Below, one piece after another: positions 12,040-24,625 of a stretch of 64,000 bases of DNA. How positions within the stretch are numbered: the stretch's first letter is position 1; each line of letters opens with the position of its first letter. The position numbers and the translations under genes are program-made. The notes beneath the pieces are model-generated. The model worked only from the letters and a program-made list of their open reading frames with translations, did no database searches and had not been told where the DNA came from. Source of the DNA: Siniperca chuatsi (lineage: Eukaryota; Chordata; Actinopteri; Centrarchiformes; Sinipercidae); NCBI RefSeq assembly GCF_020085105.1, contig NC_058061.1, forward strand, positions 4,646,284 through 4,710,283, given 5' to 3'.

Positions 12040-12283
12040 GAGATTTCACACCCAAACGATCTAGACCCTCCCCTCAGCGATTCCTATTGGCCAGTCTGGA
12101 ACGTAAATACAAAATCCCGTCCTTCTATTGGCTGGAGCTCGATATTTTTCCGCAGTTGCCTCCCCTGATGTAATTCTACGGCATGATAACAGGTTCCGTC
12201 AGAGTCAGTTGGAGCAGTAACGTTAGCCTAGCATCGGACGTTGTCGTCAAACACAAGAGACAGGAATTTGACCAAAAAAAAAA
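12040..12283 (+). promoter_or_regulatory. pdk2: pdk2 promoter and 5'UTR region
   Basis: Just upstream of the pdk2 start codon are two CTATTGG inverted CCAAT boxes (core ATTGG at 12086-12090 and 12127-12131), 41 bp apart in the same orientation, in a GC-richer setting (GGAGCGCAGCGCC near 12017). Paired inverted CCAAT boxes 30-45 bp apart are typical NF-Y promoters without TATA. Transcription probably starts near 12180-12240. I see no TATA box. Confidence 0.5.
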
Positions 12284-15200
12284 ATGAAGTTCGTTAGGTT
12301 TATAATGAAAAATGCCAGCTTGGCCAGTGTGCCCAAACATATTGAACATTTCTCTAAATTTTCTCCTTCACCGCTCTCCATGAAGCAGTTTCTCGATTTC
12401 GGTGAGTATTGATAAGCGTTCAGATGGGTAACAAGGGACTGTTCGAGCTCTCTAAACCTGATCAGAAATGTACCGCCATTCAGTGGCAAAATATCCAATG
12501 TATGTTTGTAAAATCGAGATTGAACATCCGCTCAGTAGAGGGGGTGCTGGAGTGTTTGCATGTAGCAGCATAGTGCTCATCAGTGTTGCATCAGATCTGT
12601 AGCGAGCTCAGGCTGCACCATTTGGGCCCTATGGAGAAAACACTGAACTGTCTAATAGTCTTTTATTAACTATCATGCCAGTTGTGCAAAGGGATTCAGT
12701 ATAACATTCACAAACACAATATTTGCTTGAAAGAAATTGTATTACTATTTGCTGAGTAAAATGCTTATAAACAATTCAAATATCCAGTTTATAATAACAG
12801 TTATTATTATTATTAGGGCTGGAGCCAGTGGTTATTTTCATTATCTTTTAATCTGATTATTGTTTTTTCAATTATTCAGTTAATTGTTTTTAATTGTCGA
12901 ATTATTTTTTTTTTTGAGCCCAAGGTGATGTCTTCAAATAGCTTGTTTTGTCCACCAACAGTTCAAAACTCAGAGTGCTCCACTTCTGTCTATCGATCTA
13001 GCCTAATGATCATTTTCATCATCAATTAATCAATTTTTAAACACCTTATTATTCGTTAAGCCTATAAAGTGTCAGGAAATTTAGAAAAATGTCCATCAGA
13101 ATTTCCAGTCAACAGCCCAAAACCCAAATATATTCAATTTACTATCATATAAGTCACATTTTAGAAGCTAGAAAACAGTGATTCTTTGGCATGTTTGTTT
13201 GACAAATGATATATACAATAAATCAGTTCATTCTGCCAATCACCTAACTGAGATATCGCTATAATTATTATTTTTCTCTGTGTTGATTCAGGCTCCATCA
13301 ACGCCTGTGAGAAGACATCCTTTGTCTTTTTGAGACAGGAGCTCCCTGTAAGACTTTCAAACATTATGAAGGAAATTAACCTGTTGCCTGACAAACTGCT
13401 CACAACCCCGTCTGTGCAAATGGTGCAGAGCTGGTAAGTCACACCAGGTTTGTTGTTCTTTCGATTCAACAGAAACATTATCCCAAAACAAAAAAACAAA
13501 AATTGTCTCTCTCAGCCTCTTTGTTAATTCATTAAAACTATACTTGATGGCAGATTTCATCCCCTGAGTAGTGAGACATTAACAGTCACAGCTGTTGACT
13601 TGTTTGTTTCCATGCAGTAGAGCGCTTTATTTTCCCACTGTGATTACATCATGCTCAGAATTGCAAAAGCACCCTTTGACGTCTGAAGTTTTGCTCCGTC
13701 CAACTAGCTCTGTGTAGGGGGCGGACCCTCAGCTCTGAACTTTACCCTAGTTTCTCATCACGTGTCACGTGACCCTGTTTTCAGCATGTTCTGCTTTTCT
13801 TTCCTTTTGTGAGGAGTGCACTATGACCAAAATATCCTTGCAATGATTTAAAAGACAGCCTTTTTTAAATCAAGAACTTTGACTAATAAAGATTCCTGCA
13901 GGCTCCCTCAACTTTGTCTTGCATTATACAACATGTGTTTATGTGTGTGAACATCTTTTTGTTTATGATTTTGTCAGGTACATCCAGAGTTTAATGGAGA
14001 TCCTTGAATTCCTAGACAAGAATCCGGATGACTACAAAGTCCTGGAAGAGTAAGTTTCTAATTTTCCTGGACAAGCTAACAAAATGAGTTTGTCAGTCTA
14101 AACTGCTGGCCAGTGGTCAGTTTTCATGTTTTGAAGAAATACAACAACCCACTGGCACAACATTCCCTCACTGCTGTGTTAAAATGAAGCCTGAAGTTGT
14201 TTTTAGGTTGTGTGTTCATGCCAGAGTTTTGGAAAAGGATGAATTTTTCGGCTTTGATAGTGTCCAGACAGGGACACCCTTTTTTCTCTGTTTTGGACAC
14301 TTAATTCCTGCATGTTTCCTTTCCTGTGTTTTGCTTTTCAGTGTGATATAACATAACTCAGCTTGATGTCTTTGTATCCTTCTTCCCCAGGTTTGTTGAC
14401 GCCTTAGTTACCATCAGAAACAGGCACAACGATGTAGTGCCGACCATGGCCCAGGGTATCATAGAATACAAAGAGGTCTTCCCCCACGACCCAGTAACTA
14501 ACCAGAATATCCAGTACTTTCTGGACCGCTTCTACATGAGCCGCATCTCTATCCGCATGCTCATCAACCAGCACAGTGAGTAACATTCAATGTCAAGTTC
14601 AATTGCAAAATTCACTATGCCTGTCTTTACCTGATGTTTATCCTTCATTGTGTAGACAATTTAGTTTTAAAAAAACAGAATGTGTGTTAGCATTTTGTCA
14701 CCTACTTCATACCAGTGGGGTTTTCATGTGCAGTGGTCTTTCAAAACTACCGGTGCATGAAGGGAAAACCATTATGCTTTGATGAATTTACAGCAGAACC
14801 TCATACCTGTCTTACGGCATGTTTTGGCTTCTATGTTTTCTTTCCCTACTTATTGTTTAAAGGTCCAGTGTGTAACATTTAGGAGGATCTATTGGCAGAA
14901 ATGGATTATAATATTTATAAGTATGTTTTCATTAGTGTATAACCGCCTGAAAATAAGAATCAAAGCCGTTTTTATCCACAGAGGTTGCCATGTTGCACCG
15001 CCATGTTTCTGCAGTAGGCTAGAACGGACAAATCAAACACTGGCTCTAGACAGGGCCTGTTGTGTTTTTCGAGAGTTTCGTGGCCACCGTAGTTTCTCCT
15101 ACATGCTTGGAAGGGGAGGGTGAAGCGAGCCACTAAATCCTTAGTATTTTTTGTGTTATTACTTGGCCTGTGTATCATACGTCAATACTTTCTGGGTACC

Positions 15201-18200
15201 AGTATCATATTGGCAACATTTTAAATGATACCCAGCCCTAATTTTAACTTAAAGGTGGGGTACGCGATTCTAATCCAATACAAATCTTTTTGTCAAATTC
15301 AGCGAATATCTCCTCACGGTCCACTAGCTGTCCGTTCAGTGTGAGTGCTAAAAACACTCCGGTGTTTGTACACAGCCCTGGCTCTGTGAATGGGAAACAA
15401 AGTAGCTCACAAAACAAACAGCCACACAACGCAAAGAGCCACACAACGCTATTCCAGCCATGATTTGTGTGTCGGGTAACGTTAAGTGACTTGCCCACGG
15501 ACATTCAGCTTACTTTCTAGTTTGCCAAGATATGCTGCTGTTGTGATGTTAGCTATCAGGAGAGTTGTGTGTATCGCTGTCTGGAGCTGCTGTGCTCGCT
15601 CTGGGAAACCGTCTCGTCCTCTCTGGCTGTTAGCTTCGCAGCAGCAACTGTAGCGACAGTTTGCTAACCCACAACCTAGCTAATGGTAGTTATATTACTT
15701 GCTATGTCGCTGTGTAATTGTCACGGTTTTGGATTTCTCCAGAATCGCATACCCCACCTTTTTAACGTGATATGTTGATGGTCCAATAAACACACTGCTT
15801 TCTGTTGTTCTTCTTGATGTTTTTTGTTCTCTGCAGGTCTTATATTTGATGGTACTGCCAACCCTGTCCACCCAAACACCATTGGGAGCATTGACCCTAA
15901 CTGTAAAGTTGGAGATGTAGTCCAAGGTAAATATGAATTATGTTTAAAGTTAAATGTGTTAGATGAACTATGTTAAATCTACTTGAAAACAATAGTTTTG
16001 CTGTGTCAGCTGTGTCTTTTGTAATTTTTGAAGAATTTTCTATTGATTTACTACTACACCAACATTGTCTTTTTGTATTGTAATTGTGTTTACAAAATAA
16101 TTCCATTCTTTTTGTATTGTAATCATAATTTCTGGCCTTATTATCCCCCTTTTTTTGTTCAGATGCCTTCCACAGTGCCAAGATGCTGTGTGACCAGTAC
16201 TATCTCCGCTCCCCTGATCTGATACTACAGGAGATGAGCAGTAAGCTTACGTTGATTTAATCTGGCAGGCTAAATATAAACCCAGTTTTACTCTGAATGC
16301 CTACATCCCAAAGGGCAAAGGTCCTCATAGTCTGTTGAAGAGATTTAGATAAATAACACATAGAGCCAAGTCCTCTGTGTGTACATACAGTATGAGTGTT
16401 TGTATCTAAATTAATGTTCAGCCAGATGGACCTGAGGGGCCTCTAATTATAGCATTGAAGCTGAAGTATGGCTAACTGGGCCCGGCTGACTGCATCAGAC
16501 AATATTGACACACAGACCCTTTCCTCTTCAACCTCTCAAACTGTGAAACTAGAGCAGAGCAGAATAATTGCCACTGATGGAAAACATCCACGAGTGGTGA
16601 ATTTTAAATGAAGTGGATCGAATTAAGAAACACTATTTGTTTTCCCCCCTGTGCAGACAAGAAGAACCTTCCAATAAGCATCGAGTACATTCCCTCTCAC
16701 CTTTATCACATGCTCTTTGAGCTCTTCAAGGTATGACACATCCTATACTTGTGAATTATAGACTGATGAATGATATTATAGTGAAAAATAAATTTGATAT
16801 TATTTTAAAAACTACTTTAACATGAGTTTTATTATGTTATATTTTCCTTTATATAGAATGCAATGAGGGCCACCATTGAGACCCATGAGAACATCAACAA
16901 CCTTCCACCCATTCAAGTCATGGTGTCTCTTGGAGGCGAGGACATGTCAATTAAGGTGGGGTGCAAATTGCAGTACAGTTTCTTGAAATGGACAGATAAT
17001 CTTGCTGGTAAATACAGAAATTGCAAAGGGGGACTCCTTGGTTGTCGTCAAGTCTTTACAAGGCTTTATAATCTGTACAGCGTAGTGTTTTTGCTGTGGA
17101 CTTTGTTTTGTCTGTTTGTGTGGGTTTCTCTCAGGAGTTTCCTCCCGTATGCTCACTTACTTAATAATAGCTGGTGGATTGGAGATTTAAAATTGCCTCT
17201 AGGAGTAAACTGGAATGTAGATGTGTTTTTATGTTTGTGAGCTCTGTGTGAACCAGCACATTTTTAACGAGTTTAATGAAGCCCGTAAAGATAAGATTAT
17301 TTCACTAAGTTAATCTTTCACACTGCTGTTGTTGCACAAGTTCAAATCAGTTTAGTATTAAATAAATGAATCATACCGCCCTATTGCACACAAAATGTGG
17401 CATGCCTTTGCTTTTAAAGCGAAGAGTACCACCTTTTTTTGTTGTTGCCACCCAAATCTTTCACAGAACCTGTTATGTAACGACTTCACCCTCAATTAAG
17501 CACAATGCCTACTGGCTAGCAAAGCTACTAAGCTCTGATATGATTAACTACATGGGCTGTGTGCCTTCATAAACCTTGTCTTCATGCACGTGTCACCAGG
17601 ACATGTTACTAAGACTGCTTGTTGTCTCTCATACATATACTGTACAGTAAGTGATGTACCACACAATAAACAAAAAATCTATTAGTTTTGTCTAATTTAT
17701 CAAACTGCTAAAAATGAAATTTAGGACTTAAAGCTGCACTATATAATATTTTTGTATCAACAATGGATCAAATGTATGTGTGTAATGTGAAAGGTGTCGC
17801 TAGTAGCGATGAATCCACAGATAATTATCACCAGACTCTGCAGTTTTCCTTAGCTTAGCCTGTTTCAATGTCTTTCAGCTCATTGTTTTGGTTTTACTGC
17901 CCACAACTTGACTGTTTTGGTTCCCTCTCGACCCCATTCCAGTAACAGCACGCAGCTGTTTTCAGCGAAAAGCTCAAATAAATCCACTGTACCCTAACTT
18001 CCCAGCACCAAACGGCAGACAGACAAAGTTAGTGACTAACTGGCGAACCTAGTGGATAATTAACAGCTTAGAGCCAGATATTTCACTTAGGAGTAAGTGG
18101 AGGCCAAAACAGAGCTAATAGGAGAGCGAATATTGGACTTGCATTCATCAGGTGGACACAAACATGACTCCAAATGAGTAATAATGTTGCTCCATGTCTG

Positions 18201-19525
18201 TTGGAGGTGTAATTAAGCTACTGTTTGCTAACACGTTCACCGTTTCAACTTTAAAGGTGGTAATATGTCAATGTGTGATTACAGCTGCCCCCAAGTGGCC
18301 AAAAAATCCTTCACTTTTACTCCTACCTTCAAACTAAAGAATTAACGCTAGCAATCACATTTCTTTTGACTTAAAAATACTGTAAAATAAAAAGAAGTCT
18401 GGAGCTCTGATGTTTTCTCTGATGTACCTCCTCTACCAGTAGCAGACTTTGATAAATACAGGCCCTGGTCCTCTTGCACATTTACCATGACGATATGGGG
18501 AGTAAACAAACAGAGGGCCACTTAGCTTCTATTGTTAAGTTGAGGCCAGGTGTTCACGATAGGCAGGCACTTGTCTGTTGGCATCATCTGTACCTTTTTA
18601 TGACTCCGCACTGTTCAAGGACCTCACATCATTCTCGCTCTTCTCTACGCTTACCCCTGTCTGTAGGTGAGTGACAAGGGTGGTGGTGTCCCCTTTCGAA
18701 GGATCGAGAACCTTTTCAGCTACATGTACTCCACTGCTCCTGCTCCACAGATAGGAGAGTACACACGGCCTCCACTGGTAAGTAGAGATACCGGCGGTGG
18801 GGTGCCAGGATTTCATTTATTAACTCTATTTCACTCTACATATATTGCAAAACATTTTTCAGGCGTAAAGACAGTGTTAATTGCACCATATGTCATTTGG
18901 TTGCATTTCTGTACAGCCTACAAGCATCAAAATGTTCACCTAGCCTTTTATTTAGTCTCTATACTTTTTAAAGATTGAAATCCTGGCATAATTTTTTTTC
19001 CCTCAAAATATTAGTGACCTACAATACATAAAGTGAACTTCCATGGAAGAGCGCTGCTGCTTGCAGTGTGACAGAGAACAAAGCCTTCTTAAACCCTTGA
19101 TCCCCCCCCCCTCTCTGTGCAGGCTGGCTTCGGCTACGGTCTGCCCATCTCTCGTCTCTACGCCAAGTACTTCCAGGGGGACCTGCAGCTCTACTCCATG
19201 GAGGGCCACGGCACAGACGCTGTCATCTACTTGAAGGTGAGCCAGACATGGTGATCATGCATGAAACTGTGACAAGTCTGCAGCACATAACGGAGAGAGA
19301 GAAAACTACGTTGTGACCTGTGGAGTCAGTGCAGGTATGACAGGATATTTGTAATTACATCTTGTCTTCTTGTCCCCCCAGGCGCTGTCCACAGACTCCA
19401 TCGAGAGGCTGCCAGTGTACAACAAGACTGCTCTGAAGAACTACAAAGTGAGCCAAGAGGCTGACGACTGGTGTATACCCAGTAAAGAGCCCCTAGATTT
19501 GAGCAACTATAAGGTAGCAAAGTGA
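12284..19525 (+). CDS. pdk2: Pyruvate dehydrogenase kinase (PDK2-like), mitochondrial; complete, 11 exons
   Basis: It phosphorylates and inactivates the E1-alpha subunit of pyruvate dehydrogenase in the mitochondrial matrix. Exons: 12284-12401, 13292-13433, 13978-14049, 14391-14575, 15837-15926, 16163-16240, 16657-16730, 16857-16955, 18667-18777, 19123-19236, 19382-19525; all introns GT-AG and the frame stays open (408 aa; human PDK2 is 407). The N-terminus (residues 1-18) is basic with no acidic residue, as for mitochondrial import. Conserved blocks are [17 protein letters not shown] (24-40), [14 protein letters not shown] (120-133), the GHKL N-box ELFKNAMRAT (250-259), G1 box SDKGGGVP (288-295), G2 box GFGYGLP (325-331), [15 protein letters not shown], and the C-terminal DW motif (390-391). 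The N-terminal [14 protein letters not shown] matches PDK2 better than PDK1, 3 or 4. Which teleost paralogue (a or b) is not resolvable here. Position 379 is Leu where mammalian PDK1-3 have Trp. Confidence 0.96.
12811..13200 (-). repeat. Dispersed ATTAATCGATTAAT-type repeat in pdk2 intron 1
   Basis: This is a member of a family of about 350 bp seen five times in this window (also 26.1, 34.1, 44.8, 60.5 kb). Diagnostic words on this strand are 'GGGCTGGAGCCAGTGG', 'TTTTGTCCACCAACAG', 'CAGCCCAAAACCCAAATATA' and 'AATTTACTATCATAT'; the ends are rich in TTAAT/ATTAA words. It is non-coding and probably a non-autonomous DNA element. Confidence 0.65.
14857..15135 (+). repeat. TTAAAGGTCCAGTGTG-type interspersed element in pdk2 intron 4
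   Basis: It starts 'TTAAAGGTCCAGTGTGTAAC', continues 'ATTTAGGAGGATCTATTGGC' and 'CGAGAGTTTCGTGGCCACCG', a repeat type I remember as common across teleosts. The far terminus is not found, so the copy is probably truncated. It lies about 110 bp from a second element at 15249. Confidence 0.55.
15249..15765. mobile_element. Non-autonomous DNA element with 20-bp terminal inverted repeats
   Basis: Left end at 15249: TTAA then AGGTGGGGTACGCGATTCT. The right end (15741-15765) is its near-perfect reverse complement, AGAATCGCATACCCCACCTT, then TTTAA. One base differs in the inverted repeat, and the right junction carries two extra T. No transposase frame lies inside (about 517 bp). The TTAA at both ends suggests TTAA-targeting (piggyBac-like) mobilisation; this is an inference. 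It ends 72 bp before pdk2 exon 5. Confidence 0.75.
17728..18257 (+). repeat. Interspersed element in pdk2 intron 8
   Basis: It begins TTAAAGCTGCACTATATAAT and ends near CAACTTTAAAGG (about 18245-18257), so TTAAAG words in opposite orientation bound a 530 bp non-coding block. This fits the same style of non-autonomous element as those at 14857 and 15249. Confidence 0.5.
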
Positions 19526-20790
19526 AAATGTCCTTTCTGTTTTCATATTCCCATGTCATCATCTGTCATGGCAGAAGTGGGCATCGAACCTTTTTCTACT
19601 GAGAGGGTCATCTCCAGACTGAAGCAGACAAAGTGTCCTCTTATATTTCAGTCTGGATTTAGCAGTAGCATGTTCATGTTGTGTTCAGTCCATGTTGTCC
19701 TTTTGGCTTCTTCATAAGAAAATAGAAAACAGCTACTAACAGAATGATTGTCACAATCACATCTGAGTCATCTCCAATGTTGCATCAACAGGGAGTGTAA
19801 GTGGACATGCAGGCTAGAGTCATGTGCAGGTAGAGACCGAGGCAGCACCCAGCATGTTAATGGCTGTGGGAATATGAGTGGACCGATGCAAAGTAACAGT
19901 GGAGGGTCTAAATATTCCAGTTTAAGACACTACACATGCAGTAATGTTCTTACTGCAGATGTTTGGGGTGCGACATATGGAGGTATTCAGTTGAACAGGG
20001 GGAGCCTGTTGTTGAACAATTGAAAGAGGACCAGATCCTATCTCCTGTAGGAAATGTCACTCATGCCTTACAGTAGCAACTTCACCTAAAGGCTAATTTC
20101 ATTGAAATACTTGAACTATTTAAAATAATACTCGTGTTGCACCTTGTTAAATTATACAGAGTACTATAATACTGCTGGCTCTGTGGATTTGAACAAATGT
20201 ACTTTGAAGTTAAGTGGTTTTGTGCTTTCTGCATGGGTATTTGTTCGCACTTTTGATATTTCAGCCTTTAAATATTGAATCACAGTATTTTCACTGACTG
20301 ATAAGATACAGTGTTATCTTAACATCAGTTTTCTGGACCAGGCCGAATGTATTACACTCTTTGATGTGCATTCATTTGCATCAATTCCAGAGACAAAGAG
20401 TATTACACGATAGAAACTACAGCGCTATAGGGCCTAAGTTCTCTCTGATATACCACGTTTTACAGCCAGCCACCAGAGCATTTGCCATGCTTGTTTGGAG
20501 GTTTAATGCTTTTGAGTTAAATGGTCACTAGTGTTCTAAAAACCCAGAAGGCATGTGCCAGTGCATGTCATGTTTGAGTTCTCTACCAGTCTGTGATCAT
20601 TACACTGTGCCATATGAGGGGAAAGAATGCCCTGGGTCCATGTGTTGAAAATGCAGTTTTCTTTTGTATTAAATTTATCTTAATCATACAGTATGTGAAA
20701 TGTTATTTTTATAGCTACACTTTTTGTGACTGAAATGATTGTACATACTGTAAATACAATCCAAATAATAAAAAAGAACTACACCTTCAG
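19526..20790 (+). other. pdk2: pdk2 3'UTR (inferred)
   Basis: From the stop codon to the first convincing polyadenylation signal there is about 1.25 kb without a competing exon. A Pumilio-type element TGTAAATA lies at 20749-20756, 11 bp before the signal. The extent is inferred; earlier cleavage is possible. Confidence 0.5.
20767..20772 (+). terminator. pdk2: Polyadenylation signal AATAAA (pdk2)
   Basis: A canonical AATAAA at the end of the AT-rich stretch after pdk2 is followed within 50 bp by a TGTGTTATTTT downstream element. Confidence 0.5.
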
Positions 20791-21384
20791 TACAAAATGC
20801 TTCTATTGTGTTATTTTATCTTGCATACTGTGCGTGTAAAATTAGACTACAGTGTACAGAGATTGATCATATCAATCAGTGGAGGATCCCTGTGGTGTAG
20901 CCTTTTCTTAAATTTGGAATGCAGCTGTGTGGGACAAAAGGGAAAATGATGAAAAGGAAGAAATAAAGCGTGGAGAGTTTTTACTTCAGTGTCACTGGAT
21001 CTATTCTGAATCTGGTGATGAGATCAAGCTCAGCAACTCTACCCTGCAGCCATTCCAGCACCAGACCCTCAGGCACAAAAAAATCTTACTGCCTACACGA
21101 CCACAGAAATATTTGTCTGTAGAAGTTTCCACTCCGCAAGTGTTCCTCTGCCTGTAGGTACAAAGAGTTGCACCACTGCTATGCCAGCATATAACAAGGT
21201 GGATCACATTTCTAAAACCAGAGACCAATGAGGCAGAGGTCATCATGGGGAAACAGACAGTCATGGTCTTGTGGTTGCTTGAGATCAGGGGCATGTGAGA
21301 CTCATGCATCTATTAACAGATGGCTTCTATTTTGACACATGTGCACTATATGAAAGGAGAGAGAGGCAGCACACATTTCACGTA
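20791..21384. other. Spacer without recognised features
   Basis: Two overlapping open frames on opposite strands (20927-21157 and 21001-21309) have no family resemblance. Confidence 0.4.
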
Positions 21385-21490
21385 CTTGATTTTGAGGTTC
21401 TTGTACTAAATTTCCTACACTACATTTCAGAGGCAAATGTACTTTTTACTCCACTACATTTATTTGACAACTATAGTTACTTGTTGTCAC
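21385..21490 (+). repeat. Fragment of the TACTTAAGTA inverted-repeat element
   Basis: Words such as TTTTGAGGTTCTTGTACT, CTACACTACATTTCAGAGGC and 'TTTTTACTCCACTACATTTA' match the copies at 11.2 and 39.7 kb. Both ends are missing. Confidence 0.6.
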
Positions 21491-21826
21491 AGTTGCTCAC
21501 TCAGCAATTCTGGCTGTTCAGAATCTACATGGCATCTACCCACAGACATACAACAATCTCTGATGCTTGAGTCGATCACAGCCATGTGACTAATTTTAAT
21601 GAACTAGAAAATACTCTTCACCCCCCGTTTCCATGGGTAGAAATGGTTTCAAATATACGTAGAAAAACTGAGTCTTCTGAGTACAAAACTGCTGAAGAAA
21701 TTCAGAAGTGTTGGGTGCCCATTCCTTGCCCTTCTAGACAACACCAAGGTTGGAAGAAATTACTGAACCTGGCCTTCAATGACGTACTGTCTGGCACTTT
21801 CTGTGTATACTCACTTGGCAGCCCTT

Positions 21827-21827
<1 letters not shown>

Positions 21828-21868
<41 letters not shown>

Positions 21869-21870
21869 CA
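21828..21870. repeat. (TG)n followed by (CG)n microsatellite
   Basis: About 16 TG units run straight into GCGCGCGCACGTG. Alternating purine-pyrimidine of this kind can form Z-DNA. Confidence 0.95.
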
Positions 21871-22599
21871 CGTGCCGGTTGTGTATTATACTTTATTATG
21901 TGTTTTGCTTTGCTTTAATGTTTTCTAATTGAGAAGTCTGCCACTGAGTAATGACATCATGTTAGCTGATAAAGGAAATGATAAAATAATACATCAAAAG
22001 GAGCAACAAAATACTGTTTATGGCTTAAACTTAACTGTATTAAAATCTTTTTATCTCTTAAACCCAGTCCCCCTTTCCATCTTTCCATTTATCACTTGTA
22101 TTATATATATTATTTACAAGTATTTTTTACTAAGCATGCAGGGGATATATTTAATCTGGCATGTTTTTTTTTCTGCGATGCCCTTCTGTTTTTGGTGATG
22201 AATGAAAGATCCTGCAGGTGGCAGATGTCAAGTGAGGCTCGTTTTACAGTCAGTCTCATGTTTACACGGGCCAACAGCAGCTGATCTAAATACAGCCATT
22301 GAACCAGGGTGTTTACCACCAGACTGCCACAGCTACATCGAGGAGTGGAAAGAATCCAACAGTGCCCTTCTCCTTATCTCATTCAAACAAAAGGCTGATA
22401 AACTCTCCATAGCAACAGGAACAACTGCTACAGTACAGGGACAAGAACATCCTGTCCAATAGCTGCATGAGTGTGTTTAACTTACCGCAATTCTTAGAAA
22501 CATGTCATGTATAATCTGCTAACTCATAGTCCTTCAGAATCAATGTTTCCCATTACTCAACACTCAGATTTAAGGCTGGTCTGTTGTGCTGGCTATACA

Positions 22600-23060
22600 C
22601 TTATCTTGTGCTTACGAATAAATCATAACATGGGAACGAATTGTATCTCATGCGCACAAATTAATCAAAACGTGGGAACGATTTTTTTTCTCTCTATGGC
22701 CACTCCGTGGCTCCGTGGTAATGCCTAAACTCCAGGTGTTGTAATCGAAAGTGCAGTCATCATTGAATGAATTGCATCAAATGGTTCCATAGATAACTGA
22801 AAGTAATGGATAATTGTTGACAAAGATAAAGTGAGCAGTTGAAATAACTTACTTAATAGCTAAAAGTAACTGATAAAACTTGGATAAATGTTTGAAATAG
22901 TTAACTAAAATTAAATAAACATCAGAAATCCTTATATATGGATCAAAGGGTTAAAATAGCTAAAAGCAATGAATAAATGTTTGAAAGAAATAGCCAAAAG
23001 TTACGGAAACAGTTGAAATAGATAGCTACAAGTAGGCTATTGAAATGACGTCCTGCTTCT
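22600..23060 (+). repeat. Degenerate short tandem repeats
   Basis: Two arrays are visible. At about 22615-22690 the unit 'AATCATAACATGGGAACGA' occurs twice with changes. At about 22790-23040 a unit of roughly 35-45 bp built on 'GTTGAAATAGCTAAAAGTAA(C/T)-GATAAA' recurs at least five times. Both resemble minisatellite-like repeats common in fish. Confidence 0.5.
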
Positions 23061-24560
23061 GCCACTCCAAGTAGTAGTAGTACGAATGGAAACTTGACCA
23101 ACTGACTTTAACATTGACAGTTCATTTGTATGAAAAAATACTGTAACAATATCCACTTTAATATAACCAGTAGTGTTAAATAACATCCAGTTTCAAATCA
23201 ATTCAAATGAACACATTTCAAACACCGGATGGTGTCGATGAAGGGGCACTTGAAGTCATCTGTAAGATATTGTGGGGGTACGTCAGACAAAAAGGTTGGA
23301 AACCACTAAAACACAACAAAGATTCCATGCACACTGATGTATGGGGACAAACAACCTGGCTCAGCTCAGTCAAATCCCCCAGTGACCTATGGCCTGGTGC
23401 CCTTGCTGCTGCTACCCAGGATTACAAAATCACATTTGCCAACATCCACGCCTACGTGTGTGAAAGTGGCCTGTCAACACAGTAGCTGCCAGCAGAGACC
23501 ATGCTGCAATTGCCAAGTATTTTCATGAAGAGTTGGTTATGATTTCACTCAAGTATTTTAGTTGGAGTGCTCTGGTTGCTTTGTGATTCCATGAATGCCT
23601 TCATAGTGCCTGAACTGAAGCATGTGTTGTATTGTTTTCCTCTACTCCAATTCCTGTCATGAAATCTACACTGAAGCGTTGAAGGATTATCCTATTTTAT
23701 TTTCAAGTACAGAAAACTACTGGATCATTATAATGATGGGGTAATGGTGCTCAAGTTGGGTTGCTGCTGTTACCCTCTAGTGGTCTGTTTGGTGGAAACA
23801 TCCACTCCTTGGGTGGATAAGTTTGCACACATACATGTAAGCAGTGTAAGCAGTTATCATTTAAACTCTCAAATGAGCAGAATTCAATGTATATGATATG
23901 TTTGGGTCCATGTGAGGGAAAAGAAAGGGGAAAAAATAGCACTTGGATTCAATGCTATACTCCTTGCTGCTGTCCTTTTCATAAATTCTGATCTCAGAGT
24001 TGAAAGAAAAGTTAATTTTAAAGAAAGTATAGCCTAGTCTCTTGTGTAAAATCCCATTTTTGTGTTCTTGGAAAATCATTTTCAAGTAATTTTAATACTA
24101 GCGTCATCGTTCCTCCAATTTAATTAACAGTAAACAGTAAATTTCACATCCATCTGTGTCGCAAGGTGTATATTATGTACTAAATCACAGTCTAATTTAA
24201 TTTAGCGACACATTTACCAAAACTGATTTACTCTGGACTTGTTGGAACACTTGTAGTATTGAAGTATAACTTTGATAATAAGTTCTGCATGAGTTCCAGT
24301 CCATGCATGAATGCTGCTTTGACCGTTTTCACACTTCATCCATCTGTGGTCAGTGTGGAGTAACTGTACTGACAAAAGAACAACTTTCACAGTTTTACCA
24401 CTCGCTGCTGACCACACAGACTGAAAAACTGCCAACGGCGTGCTAATTTCATGTCTGCATTTGCAAGTCTGTGAAAAGTAGCACCTAAACTGAGAGGGAA
24501 AGATGCTGTTAAACTGAAGTCTTTAATTTCCCCTTTTGTTTGTGCTTTACTATGTCACCT
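23061..24560. other. Spacer without recognised features
   Basis: No supported exon or repeat. The last few hundred bases may hold regulatory sequence for the D8C-C1q gene. Confidence 0.4.
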
Positions 24561-24625
24561 ACTGATGAGTATATAAAGTCATTTTCGGACAGTGGTTGAG
24601 TTTCTCATCATGCTGAAATGAAGAG
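24560..24625 (+). promoter_or_regulatory. TATA-box promoter and 5'UTR exon 1 of the D8C-C1q gene
   Basis: TATAAA lies at 24572-24577, and about 28 bp later a short exon ends at a consensus donor (AGAG|GTAAGG at 24625/24626). A second untranslated exon fits at 24770-24849 (TTCTTTCAG acceptor, CAAG|GTACAT donor). Exons 1 and 2 hold several ATGs that do not connect to the main frame: ATGCTGAAATGA closes at once, another closes within exon 2, and a third (ATGCCCTGG) runs out of frame into exon 3. A TATA promoter fits a tissue-restricted secreted protein. Confidence 0.45.

Noticed and set aside
14779..15123. 114-codon frame in pdk2 intron 4
   Set aside because: Lies over an interspersed element and is not spliced into any model.
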